This document shows positions 9,912 through 17,545 of a DNA stretch of 64,000 nt, one piece after another; position 1 is the first letter of the stretch; each line of letters starts with the position of its first letter. The translations under genes were made by a program, and so were the position numbers. The DNA is from Chitinophaga silvatica. Its GTDB lineage: Bacteria; Bacteroidota; Bacteroidia; Chitinophagales; Chitinophagaceae. The notes under the pieces were generated by a model. The model was not told the DNA's origin, made no database searches, and saw nothing but the letters and a program-made list of their open reading frames with translations. The stretch is taken from NCBI RefSeq assembly GCF_003419895.1, contig NZ_QPMM01000007.1:476469-540468 (forward strand), written 5' to 3'.

Positions 9912-10500
9912 GCCACTGGTAGATTTAATAGTGGCATTAACAGCTTTTTTGATACTGTTCCCGGTATTTGTAGTGCTTACCTGTTTATTGTTTATCGCTA
10001 ATCAGGGTAGTCCGTTTTTTCTGCAGGCAAGACCAGGCAAGCATGGGAAAGTCTTTAGAGTGATCAAGTTTAAAACAATGAATGATAAATGTGGAGGAGA
10101 TGGACGGTTGTTACCCGACAAAGACAGGCTAACACCAATAGGGAAGTTTGTAAGAAAAACCTCTTTAGATGAAATACCCCAGTTGCTCAATGTATTGAAA
10201 GGAGATATGAGCCTCGTAGGGCCTCGCCCTTTGTTGGTCGAATATCTTGATCTCTATACTCCAACACAGCATCGTCGCCATGCAGTGAGGCCCGGAATTA
10301 CCGGATGGGCGCAGGTAAATGGCAGGAATGCCATTTCATGGGAACAGAAATTTCAATTGGATGTCTGGTATGTAGATCATCTTAGCTGGTTGCTCGATCT
10401 ACGAATTTTATTTAAAACAATATTAAAGGTAGTAAAGCCCGAAGGCATAAATGCCGAAGGAAGTGCTACTATAGAACGTTTTGCAGGAAGTAATGAATAA
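9886..10500 (+). CDS. Polyprenyl-phosphate phosphoglycosyltransferase (PglC/WcaJ C-terminal type)
   Basis: Starts glycan assembly by moving a sugar-1-phosphate from a UDP-sugar to undecaprenyl phosphate at the inner leaflet. At 204 residues it is the short monotopic form equivalent to PglC, without the N-terminal multi-pass domain of WcaJ. An N-terminal re-entrant hydrophobic helix (residues 10-38) is followed by RPGKHGKVF, FKTM, the catalytic Asp-Glu pair in SLDEIPQL, LVGPRP and PGITGWAQVNGRN. It overlaps the preceding glycosyltransferase by 26 bases and the acetyltransferase by 8 bases. With PglD- and PglE-like genes next to it, the natural substrate is plausibly UDP-di-N-acetylbacillosamine or a related sugar. 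Confidence 0.92.
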   Translation: MNWYRNLVKPLVDLIVALTAFLILFPVFVVLTCLLFIANQGSPFFLQARPGKHGKVFRVIKFKTMNDKCGGDGRLLPDKDRLTPIGKFVRKTSLDEIPQLLNVLKGDMSLVGPRPLLVEYLDLYTPTQHRRHAVRPGITGWAQVNGRNAISWEQKFQLDVWYVDHLSWLLDLRILFKTILKVVKPEGINAEGSATIERFAGSNE

Positions 10501-11086
10501 CAGTGTTTACTTATACGGAGCAAGTGGTCATGCCAAGGTGATTATAGAAATATTAAAATCACAAGGTATGTCGGTAGCAGGATTATTTGATGATAATCCT
10601 GCGATCAACAGGTTATGGGATTATGAAGTACGCCCTTTTGTGGGAGAAGCATATGATGCACCCTTTATTATTACAATCGGAAACAATAGAGTTCGTTGTC
10701 ATCTGGCCCAGCGTATATACGTTGCATTTACAACAGCTATTCATTCCAAATCTATTATTTCTCCTACGGCTAATATAGGCAATGGTACAGTTGTAATGCC
10801 CGGGGCCTGTATCAATGCAGATGCAGTGATCGGGAAGCATTGCATTGTAAATACCAATTGCTCAATAGATCACGAATGCAGGATTGAGGATTATGCCCAT
10901 ATATCTCCCAATGCTACACTGTGCGGTAATGTTACGGTTGGAGAGGGAACACACATTGGCGCAGGTGCAGTAATCCTTCCTGGTATTACAGTTGGTAATT
11001 GGGCGGTAATTGGTGCCGGTGCAGTAGTAACAAAACCTGTGGCATCAGGAACTATCGTTGTAGGGAATCCTGCCAGAGTAAAATAA
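10493..11086 (+). CDS. pglD: Sugar O/N-acyltransferase, PglD/NeuD family
   Basis: Probably acetylates the 4-amino group of a UDP-4-amino-4,6-dideoxy sugar. The 197-residue protein begins with the NeuD/PglD Rossmann-like domain (VYLYGASGHAKVI) and continues as a left-handed beta helix of hexapeptide repeats from about residue 90. The catalytic histidine lies in SIDHEC at about residue 125, as in PglD, and the protein ends with the typical GNPARV. The frame is open from a TTG at 10481, but the ATG at 10493 overlaps the upstream stop (ATGAATAA) and gives the normal start. It is followed 22 bases later by the PglE-like aminotransferase. Substrate assignment rests on the gene pair. Confidence 0.88.
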   Translation: MNNSVYLYGASGHAKVIIEILKSQGMSVAGLFDDNPAINRLWDYEVRPFVGEAYDAPFIITIGNNRVRCHLAQRIYVAFTTAIHSKSIISPTANIGNGTVVMPGACINADAVIGKHCIVNTNCSIDHECRIEDYAHISPNATLCGNVTVGEGTHIGAGAVILPGITVGNWAVIGAGAVVTKPVASGTIVVGNPARVK

Positions 11087-11108
11087 TTTTTAACCCAAGC
11101 AAATAACT

Positions 11109-12236
11109 ATGAATAAAAAGATTTGGCTATCCTCTCCTCATATGGAAGGTTCAGAGCTGGAACTGGTAAAAGATGCATTCGAGTCGAACTGGATTGCGCC
11201 ACTGGGGCCGCATGTTGATGCCTTTGAACAGGATTTGGCTTCATTTACCGGTACCAGTCATGCTGCTGCACTTTCTGCAGGAACTGCAGCCCTGCATCTG
11301 GCATTAATTCTATCAGGAGTAAAACCTGGAGATGAAGTGATCTGTCAGAGCTTTACGTTTTCTGCGTCTGCCAATCCTATTGTATATATAGGAGCTACGC
11401 CTGTTTTTGTTGATAGTGAACCCGGAACCTGGAATATGGATCCTGACTTATTGGAAAAAGCAATTAAGGACAGATTATCCAAAGGCCGGAAAGTAGCTGC
11501 CATTATTCCAGTGCATTTATACGGAATGCCTGCCCGAATGCCTGAAATTATGGAAGTAGCTGGCAGATATAATATTCCTGTTTTGGAAGATGCGGCAGAA
11601 GCACTGGGATCTAACCTTAATGGGAAGGCTTGCGGAAGTTGGGGCGATATGGGAATTCTGAGTTTCAATGGCAATAAAATTATTACAACCAGTGGGGGAG
11701 GTGCTTTATTGAGTGATAACGAAGAAATGATCAATAAAGCCCGTTTCCTGGCGTCTCAGGCGAGAGACGCGGCACCGCATTATCAGCATAGCCAGATTGG
11801 GTATAACTACAGAATGAGTAATATTTCTGCCGCCATCGGTCGCGGACAAATGCAGGTGATCGCTGACAGAGTTGCAAAGAGAAGGAAGAACTATGAATAT
11901 TATTATACTCAGTTGGCAGATGTTCGAGGAATAACTTTTTTGAACGAACCAGATGGATATTACAGCAATCGTTGGCTTACAGCCATCCTGATTGATCCTG
12001 CAACCAGTAAAGTTTCAAGAGAAACTATCAGACTTGCACTGGAAAAAGAGAATATTGAGTCGAGACCCTTATGGAAACCAATGCACCTGCAACCTGTATT
12101 TGAAGGCTATACATCTTATTTAAACGGGGTAGGAGAGGAACTGTTCGAGAAAGGGCTCTGCCTGCCAAGTGGATCAAATCTAACAGAATCAGATCTGGCA
12201 AATGTAGTTTCTATTATCAAATCAAATACAGCATGA
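11109..12236 (+). CDS. pglE: DegT/DnrJ/EryC1-family aminotransferase, PglE-like
   Basis: A PLP-dependent aminotransferase of 375 residues, probably aminating a UDP-4-keto-6-deoxy-GlcNAc. Motifs: SPHMEGSELELVKDAF and ESNWIAPLGPHV at the N-terminus, SAGTAALHLAL, the PLP aspartate region LEDAAEALGS, the Schiff-base lysine in SFNGNKIITTSGGG, and the C-terminal SRPLWKPMHLQP. This matches the PglE group of sugar aminotransferases. With the adjacent PglC- and PglD-like genes it would make an acetylated 4-amino sugar. The required PglF/CapD-like 4,6-dehydratase is not in the window and presumably lies upstream or elsewhere. Last gene of the polysaccharide operon, followed by a repeat array. Confidence 0.9.
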   Translation: MNKKIWLSSPHMEGSELELVKDAFESNWIAPLGPHVDAFEQDLASFTGTSHAAALSAGTAALHLALILSGVKPGDEVICQSFTFSASANPIVYIGATPVFVDSEPGTWNMDPDLLEKAIKDRLSKGRKVAAIIPVHLYGMPARMPEIMEVAGRYNIPVLEDAAEALGSNLNGKACGSWGDMGILSFNGNKIITTSGGGALLSDNEEMINKARFLASQARDAAPHYQHSQIGYNYRMSNISAAIGRGQMQVIADRVAKRRKNYEYYYTQLADVRGITFLNEPDGYYSNRWLTAILIDPATSKVSRETIRLALEKENIESRPLWKPMHLQPVFEGYTSYLNGVGEELFEKGLCLPSGSNLTESDLANVVSIIKSNTA

Positions 12237-12266
12237 GTTATGTTGCTCGCAAGGGGAGTACGAGTT

Positions 12267-12790
12267 TAATTAGTTAGAGGGTACAAAGAAAATATTTGGG
12301 GGTATACCCTTATTAAGTAAGGGAAATAAAGTTTATGAGTTATAGATATCTAATTGTTGGATGTGACTTCCATTAGGGCAGGGCAAGCCCAATGCTATTA
12401 AGTTAAGGAAATAGATTTCATGAATTTTAGATGTCTGATTATTGGATTTATTTCTTTTATCGTAGGTAGGGCGGGGGCAAGCCCAATGTTATTAAGTTAA
12501 GGGAATGGATTTCATGAATACTTGATACCTAATTGTTGGATTTACTTTCTGTGGCCATTGGCAGGGCGGGGGCAAGCCCCGCCCCTACAGGGTTTCATCA
12601 GAATCATATTTTCTTCTGGTCGCCTGGTTTCATGTTAAAGTAAATCTTCAATATAGAACTCAATATTTGATGAAATTCTGTAGGGGCGGGGCTTGCCCCC
12701 GCCCTGCCTACGGTAAAAGAAATTTACCAATCACTTAACGACAATAAAATCAGTATTTCTCTTAATAGTATCGGGGCTTGCCCCCTCCCA
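12267..12790. repeat. GC-rich foldback/tandem repeat array, copy 1
   Basis: The gap between the aminotransferase and the CHU_C gene (12237-12882) holds degenerate direct units of about 84-94 bases starting at 12267, 12351, 12436 and 12530. Each ends near a TTAAG(T)TAAGG-like stretch, and most carry GGGCAAGCCC. The last two units are repeated in inverse orientation at 12668-12789. The innermost arms 12561-12600 and 12668-12707 match at 38 of 40 positions around a 67-base centre. No protein-coding frame or transposase is present. The same repeat family occurs at about 37.2-37.6 kb. The inverted GC-rich arms would form a strong RNA hairpin and may also end transcription of the polysaccharide operon. 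Confidence 0.85.
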
Positions 12791-12882
12791 ATATATGGTC
12801 TCAAAAAGAAACAAATAATTCCTGGAATTCACGCTGCTTAACTAAAAGTTTCATATCTCCTTGCGGACAAAACCTGAATATC

Positions 12883-14421
12883 ATGAAACCTATTCACTAT
12901 CCTATATTATTGTGCTGCTTTTTATGCAGCTATTTTTCCCTTACCGCTCAGGATATTCAATTGAAAAATCCTTCTCTTGAAGGAATAAGAGGACAAGGTA
13001 GAACACCGGATGACTGGATTGGTAGAAACACTCCGGATGTTCAGCCCGGGGCGCTTAATATTACACAATTACCATCAGATGGAGAGGCTTATGTAGGGTT
13101 GCATAGCGGTCCGGCCTATATCGAATCTATTAGCCAGGAGGTGGGATTACTGGGAGGAAAGAAGTATAACCTGTCTGCTGATCTGGCTTATGCTCCCAAC
13201 TATGCTTATAAGGCCTGTTATGGTATTCTGACTGTTTATGGTGGTGATTCTCCAAAAGATACTGCGGAGCGCTTGTGGACTTCGGGCCCGTTTTATCATA
13301 CCAGCTGGAAAAAATATACTTTTTTCATCAACCCAAAGAAAAACTATAAATACATAACATTTATGGCAGGAGTTGATTTACCCTGCGATAAGAGTGAATA
13401 TGGCTCTGCAATCCTGATGGATAATTTGTCGGCAGCCTTAAGAGAAACTCCCCAGCTGAGTGCAGTTATACATAATACCTGTGCTGGAGAAATGGAGGGA
13501 GTAATTACGCTGAAAATCGAAGGGGTGAGTGTTCCTTGTACCATTAGCTGGGATCCGGGTGGAGCAACTACTAACCGCATAACTAATTTACCGGCGGGGA
13601 GTTACAGGGCAACTGTAAAGCATCCGAATGGTATTGCAGTTACATTAAATGCTGATGTGTTGGCCTGGAAAGTACAAAGTAAAGTTGCTGTTACGCCATC
13701 ACCGTGCTATGGCGACAATAATAACAGCATTAAGCTGGAAACCAACGGAGGAACAGCACCCTATAGATATTATTTCAATGGTGGACATACGGTTAATTAC
13801 TCAGGAACGTTTGAGCACCTGGTTCCGGGGTATTATAATATTCAGGTGGAGGATGAAGAAGGATGCAAGGAATTCTTATCACAAATTGATGTTAAAGAGC
13901 CTCTTCCTTTATCTTTTAAGAATGTACAACTGAAGGATATAAGCTGTTCTACTGTTATGGATGGTAAAATAAGTATTTATACTACAGGAGGAACCAGGCC
14001 ATATTTTTATAGTTTGAATAATGGCAATTGGCAGACAGATAGTGTTTGGGGCAAATTGAATGAAGGGAAATATTACTATACGGTAAAAGATGCGAATGGT
14101 TGTCTCATAGATAGTAATGCAACAATTATCCGCAATATGAGGGAATGCGCTGTTTTTGTTCCAACAGCCTTTTCTCCGAATAACGATGGACAAAACGATT
14201 TATTCAGAGCTAAAGTGAATGATGACGTTACCGATTACAGGCTTGAAGTTTTCAGCCGTTGGGGTGAAAAAGTGTTCAGCACAATGGACCCTTACGGAGC
14301 ATGGGATGGAACTTTAAAAGGGCAACAATTACCAGGAGGCGCTTATGTCTGGATACTATTATACACAGATAGTAAGCATCAGGCTCGCAAACAAACAGGA
14401 ACGATTATGCTACTCCGTTAG
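12883..14421 (+). CDS. Secreted protein with SprB-like repeats and gliding-motility CHU_C C-terminal domain
   Basis: A 512-residue exported protein. A signal peptide (MKPIHYPILLCCFLCSYF, cleavage near LTAQ) is followed by a carbohydrate-binding-like beta domain (about residues 20-180). Three SprB-type repeats of about 80-90 residues follow, marked by GGTAPYRYYF, GTFEHLVPGYYNIQVEDEEGC and the parallel GGTRPYFYS and KDANGC. The last 85 residues form the CHU_C/type B sorting domain (FVPTAFSPNNDGQND, FSRWGEKVF, WDGTLKGQQLPGGAYVW), so secretion by the type IX system to the cell surface is expected. The frame extends back to a TTG at 12778, but that lies inside the repeat array; the ATG at 12883 starts the signal peptide. 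Its last 12 bases overlap the convergent phosphatase gene. Confidence 0.88.
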   Translation: MKPIHYPILLCCFLCSYFSLTAQDIQLKNPSLEGIRGQGRTPDDWIGRNTPDVQPGALNITQLPSDGEAYVGLHSGPAYIESISQEVGLLGGKKYNLSADLAYAPNYAYKACYGILTVYGGDSPKDTAERLWTSGPFYHTSWKKYTFFINPKKNYKYITFMAGVDLPCDKSEYGSAILMDNLSAALRETPQLSAVIHNTCAGEMEGVITLKIEGVSVPCTISWDPGGATTNRITNLPAGSYRATVKHPNGIAVTLNADVLAWKVQSKVAVTPSPCYGDNNNSIKLETNGGTAPYRYYFNGGHTVNYSGTFEHLVPGYYNIQVEDEEGCKEFLSQIDVKEPLPLSFKNVQLKDISCSTVMDGKISIYTTGGTRPYFYSLNNGNWQTDSVWGKLNEGKYYYTVKDANGCLIDSNATIIRNMRECAVFVPTAFSPNNDGQNDLFRAKVNDDVTDYRLEVFSRWGEKVFSTMDPYGAWDGTLKGQQLPGGAYVWILLYTDSKHQARKQTGTIMLLR

Positions 14422-15147
14422 TGTGTTATTTTTAAACGGATATTCATCCAATGTTTTCCTCAGTTTATTGTTATTGCTGATTTGTATGATAGCATGTAAA
14501 TGCTTTTCGTGATGTAAATCGGTGCCTATAAAATCGGCTAACTGTTGTTCAAGTAATAATGTTGCTGCTTTCTGAACACCTTTGCCATAGTACCCGGTCA
14601 ATGACAATAAATTTACCTGGAGCTGGCATCCCAGTTCTTTTAGCAGATGGTATTGATTGAATTCGTTATGATAATACCCGTATCTTTCAGGATGTGCAAG
14701 GATAGGTTGATATCCTGCTGCCTGTATATCAAATAGCCACTGATGTAATTGCGGAGGGGCGGAAACAAAGGAAATTTCAACCAATACTTTATTACCGGTT
14801 ATGGTTAACAAGGGTTGTTGCAGCAGCGGAACAAATTGTTCATCTAAATAATATTCTGCAGCATATTTAAAGGAAATATTGTTGTTGGCATCTTTGAGCG
14901 ACTGATATACAGATTCGAAAGGTGATTGTAAAGTATTTACAGAATTTGGGTACCTGTCCATCATAATATGTGGAGTAGTAATGATCCTGCTTATGCCCAG
15001 CTCCTGGAGTTTTTCAATAAAAAAAAGAGAAGTTTGTAAATCCTGAGATCCATCATCTACACCCGGTAGGAGGTGTGAATGAATATCAGTTTGCATAAAT
15101 GACAAGAGAGGAGCGGTTTTGTTGGCTCGTTTACTAAAAAAAAGCAT
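14410..15147 (-). CDS. CpsB/CapC-type PHP-domain tyrosine phosphatase
   Basis: A metal-dependent PHP-fold phosphatase of 245 residues, related to YwqE/CpsB, which dephosphorylates tyrosine kinases controlling capsule or exopolysaccharide synthesis. Metal ligands are visible in DIHSHLLPGVDDGS near the N-terminus, in ITTPHIM, in the LAHPERYGYY segment and in FIGTDLHHEKH near the C-terminus. The start at 15147 keeps the short basic N-terminal extension common in Bacteroidota members; a second Met at 15096 is possible. Its 3' end overlaps the CHU_C gene by 12 bases in convergent orientation. No cognate BY-kinase (Wzc-like) is seen here; the target is presumably linked to the polysaccharide operon upstream. 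Confidence 0.88.
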   Translation of the reverse strand: MLFFSKRANKTAPLLSFMQTDIHSHLLPGVDDGSQDLQTSLFFIEKLQELGISRIITTPHIMMDRYPNSVNTLQSPFESVYQSLKDANNNISFKYAAEYYLDEQFVPLLQQPLLTITGNKVLVEISFVSAPPQLHQWLFDIQAAGYQPILAHPERYGYYHNEFNQYHLLKELGCQLQVNLLSLTGYYGKGVQKAATLLLEQQLADFIGTDLHHEKHLHAIIQISNNNKLRKTLDEYPFKNNTLTE

Positions 15148-15182
15148 TTCTCAATAAAATATGGTTGCCAACAGTAACACAT

Positions 15183-15213
15183 ATACAGTGCCACAAATGC
15201 TGTGGCACTGTAT
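15183..15213. terminator. Strong hairpin between msr and phosphatase genes
   Basis: A perfect 13-bp inverted repeat (ATACAGTGCCACA / TGTGGCACTGTAT) with a 5-base loop, 7 bases beyond the stop of the methionine sulfoxide reductase gene on the minus strand. No long T-run follows on either strand, so termination efficiency is uncertain; it could also act as an mRNA stabiliser between the two genes. Confidence 0.6.
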
Positions 15214-15219
15214 AAATAA

Positions 15220-15696
15220 TTAATTTTCCTGAAGTAGAGCGATGATCTCTTCCAGGTATTGCTGATCAATTTCGTCGAATGTCTCTAAATCTGCGCTGTC
15301 AACATCCAACACCCCCCATACTTCATTATTTCTGATGAGCGGTATTACAATTTCTGATTGAGATAAACTGCTACAGGCTATATGGCCCGGAAATTTAGCT
15401 ACATCAGGAACAATGAGGGTAGTTGCCTGCTCCCAACTGGTGCCACAAACTCCTCTTCCCTTACGGATACGTGTACACGCAACAGGACCCTGAAATGGAC
15501 CTAAAACCAGTTCATCTTCCTTAACAAGATAAAAGCCTACCCATAACCAGCCGAATTGTTCTTTTAATGCAGCCGCAATATTTGCCAGGTTGGCAATTAA
15601 ATCAGGTTCCCCGGTAAGTAGCCCCTTTATCTGAGGAATGAGGGATATGTATTGTTCCTTTTTATCTCCTTTAATGATATTTAAGTCTTCTGCCAT
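15220..15696 (-). CDS. msrC: Free methionine-(R)-sulfoxide reductase (GAF domain)
   Basis: Reduces free methionine-(R)-sulfoxide, a repair and redox-protection enzyme of the cytoplasm. It is a single GAF domain of the YebR/fRMsr type (158 residues from the chosen start). All three cysteines used by the family are present: GPVACTRI, GRGVCGTSW and HIACSS. The conserved FGWLWVGFYLV and VLDVDSADL motifs are also seen. The frame opens at an ATG at 15714, but a -7 promoter match (TATTTTTG on the minus strand, 15726-15719) would place the transcript start at about that ATG. The ATG at 15696 (MAEDL), with a leader of about 15 bases, is therefore preferred. Confidence 0.92.
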   Translation of the reverse strand: MAEDLNIIKGDKKEQYISLIPQIKGLLTGEPDLIANLANIAAALKEQFGWLWVGFYLVKEDELVLGPFQGPVACTRIRKGRGVCGTSWEQATTLIVPDVAKFPGHIACSSLSQSEIVIPLIRNNEVWGVLDVDSADLETFDEIDQQYLEEIIALLQEN

Positions 15697-15718
15697 ATAT
15701 TCAAATTCATTCAAGATG

Positions 15719-15726
15719 CAAAAATA
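15719..15726 (-). promoter_or_regulatory. Candidate -7 promoter element for msrC
   Basis: TATTTTTG on the minus strand matches the Bacteroidota -7 consensus TAnnTTTG, 23 bases upstream of the preferred msrC ATG. No clear -33 TTG is present at the usual distance. A short palindrome (GGTAC-TTTTT-GTACC type) lies about 25-40 bases further upstream. Confidence 0.45.
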
Positions 15727-15839
15727 AGCAGGAAATGTGTGATTTAAAGATTGGTACTTTTTGGTACCCGGATGTGTATAAGAAATTATAGTAGGAAATT
15801 CATAGATGAAAAAATATATAAATTCGTAAATTCGCTATT

Positions 15840-16379
15840 ATGAACTCACCGGAAATTATATTAGTGAACGAACAAGACGAGGCAATTGGCACGATGGAAA
15901 AGATGGAAGCGCATCGAAAAGGATTATTACACCGTGCATTTTCTGTATTTATTATAAATGATGCAGGAGAAATATTATTGCAACGTCGTGCATTGGATAA
16001 ATATCATTCTCCTGGTTTATGGACGAACGCCTGCTGTAGCCACCCTTACCCTGGCGAATCTGTTGAAGCCGCTGCTCACCGCCGTTTAGAGGAAGAATTA
16101 GGCTTTGATTGTGAATTGAAAGAATTATTCTCATTTACTTATAGAACTGAATTTGATAATGGTCTTACTGAGCATGAATTTGATCATGTTTTATTAGGAA
16201 CCTACAACGGAACCATCATTCCAAATCCTGCTGAAGTAGCAGATTACCAATATTTGTCTGTAACCCAAATCATTGAAAAAATGGAAAATGCCCCAAATAC
16301 CTTTACTTCCTGGTTTCATCATGCATGGCCCCTGTTATTACAACGCATGGAAATTAATATAGGAACTGCCAGCGTATAA
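15840..16379 (+). CDS. idi: Isopentenyl-diphosphate delta-isomerase, type I
   Basis: Interconverts isopentenyl and dimethylallyl diphosphate for isoprenoid synthesis. The 179-residue Nudix-fold protein shows LLHRAFSVFI, the catalytic cysteine region LWTNACCSHPYPGE, the Nudix-like helix HRRLEEELGF, and the metal/glutamate motif in TEHEFDHVLLG. Length is normal for type I bacterial enzymes. The ATG at 15840 is preceded by two TAAATTCG stretches resembling the -7 promoter element. The terpene synthase gene lies 176 bases downstream on the same strand, suggesting a shared isoprenoid function, although the spacer contains its own regulatory-looking palindromes. Confidence 0.95.
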   Translation: MNSPEIILVNEQDEAIGTMEKMEAHRKGLLHRAFSVFIINDAGEILLQRRALDKYHSPGLWTNACCSHPYPGESVEAAAHRRLEEELGFDCELKELFSFTYRTEFDNGLTEHEFDHVLLGTYNGTIIPNPAEVADYQYLSVTQIIEKMENAPNTFTSWFHHAWPLLLQRMEINIGTASV

Positions 16380-16454
16380 CAGTTTGTTAACTTATTTTTA
16401 AAACAATCATTTTGCGACTTGTTAACCGAGTGTAAATAAATACACCTGGACTTT

Positions 16455-16522
16455 TATGCGAAATTGCATAGAGCATACTTATGCTATAGTTGTTCCCATG
16501 GTCGAATTTTCGATGCGCATCG
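16455..16522. promoter_or_regulatory. Palindrome cluster upstream of the terpene synthase
   Basis: Three palindromes lie in this 68-base stretch: TATGC-N6-GCATA (16455-16470), AGCATA-CT-TATGCT (16472-16485) and the perfect 12-base CGATGCGCATCG (16511-16522). The first two contribute four GCATA half-sites in tandem, 70 to 100 bases before the terpene synthase ATG. This arrangement looks like operator sites for a dimeric regulator, but no regulator gene is adjacent and no clear -7 element could be fixed. Confidence 0.4.
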
Positions 16523-16555
16523 CTTTGCCTCAGCTAACCATAAAACCCTCTATAC

Positions 16556-17545
16556 ATGACCACCAACATTCAAATGCCCGTTATTCGTTTCCCTTTTACC
16601 AGCCGAATGAACCAGCATGCTGAAGCGGCACAGCAACACATTACTGAATGGGTAAACGAAATGGGCCTCCTTACTTCAGAAAAGGCCTGGCAACGTTTTC
16701 ATAAAGCCAGATTTGCGTATCTGGTCGCCAGAGCCTTCCCGGATGCCGGGCTGCATGAACTATGCCTCATCGCAGATTTCAATACCTGGCTTTTTATCCT
16801 GGACGACAAATGCGACGAAGCCGCTGAAGGTCGCAAAGCTGATTATCTAAGAAGTATTATGGCCGGACTTCTGGATATCCTCCAACAAAATATTGAATAT
16901 CTCCCCGCTTCCGGGCATCCTCTCTCAGCTGCTTTAAGTAGTATCTGGGAGCGTATGCGCAAATTAAGTAACCCGGGTTGGCGGCTTAGATTCATCAAAA
17001 CAGTAAATGATTATTTTTCTGCCTGTATCTGGGAAGCGGAAAACAGGGAAGCAGGTATTATTCCTTCCCTGGAAGATTACATCAAAATGCGACCATTCAC
17101 GGGAGCCTTGCTGGCAGATATAGAAGCAATTGAGATAATTGAAAAAGTAGTACTTCCTCAACAAGTAACAGAACAGGCATTATTGCAACGAATGATCCAG
17201 GCCGGTAACAATCTGGTTTGCTGGACCAATGATATTTTTTCCTGCCTGAAAGAAAGTAAACAGGGTGATGTGCATAATCTGGTACTGGTACTTCAACATG
17301 AAAATGGATATTCATTACAGGATGCTGTTAATGAAGCCACCAGAATGCTGAAAGAGGAAGTCGCCATTTTTGTGACACTGGAAAAACTGTTACCACTAAC
17401 GGGAAGTGAAGCCGATTATGAATTAATCAGATTTGTAGCGGTATTACATGCCTGGATTGTGGGCAATGCCGAATGGAGCATCAAGGATACCGGAAGATAT
17501 GGAGTAGCATCACTGGCTGCGCTTGCTTATTCGCCGCTCCACTAA
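16556..17545 (+). CDS. Class I terpene synthase (bacterial terpene cyclase)
   Basis: Cyclises a prenyl diphosphate, probably farnesyl diphosphate, into a terpene. The 329-residue length is usual for bacterial sesquiterpene cyclases. The aspartate-rich metal motif is DDKCDE (about residues 83-88). The NSE-type triad is NDIFSCLKE, followed by KQGDVHNLV. The C-terminal WSIKDTGRYG supplies the conserved Arg-Tyr pair. The aromatic and arginine residues around FHKARFAYLVARAFP also fit. It follows idi on the same strand, and no prenyltransferase is nearby. The last 36 bases overlap the convergent DUF2157 gene. Class is secure; the product cannot be predicted. Confidence 0.9.
   Translation: MTTNIQMPVIRFPFTSRMNQHAEAAQQHITEWVNEMGLLTSEKAWQRFHKARFAYLVARAFPDAGLHELCLIADFNTWLFILDDKCDEAAEGRKADYLRSIMAGLLDILQQNIEYLPASGHPLSAALSSIWERMRKLSNPGWRLRFIKTVNDYFSACIWEAENREAGIIPSLEDYIKMRPFTGALLADIEAIEIIEKVVLPQQVTEQALLQRMIQAGNNLVCWTNDIFSCLKESKQGDVHNLVLVLQHENGYSLQDAVNEATRMLKEEVAIFVTLEKLLPLTGSEADYELIRFVAVLHAWIVGNAEWSIKDTGRYGVASLAALAYSPLH

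Noticed and set aside
12267..12600. Possible CRISPR array
   Set aside because: Units of 84-94 bases are degenerate along their whole length, without short identical repeats separated by unique spacers, and no cas gene is nearby.
12778..12882. N-terminal extension of the CHU_C protein from a TTG start
   Set aside because: It lies in the edge of the foldback repeat array and precedes a clear signal peptide that starts at the ATG at 12883.
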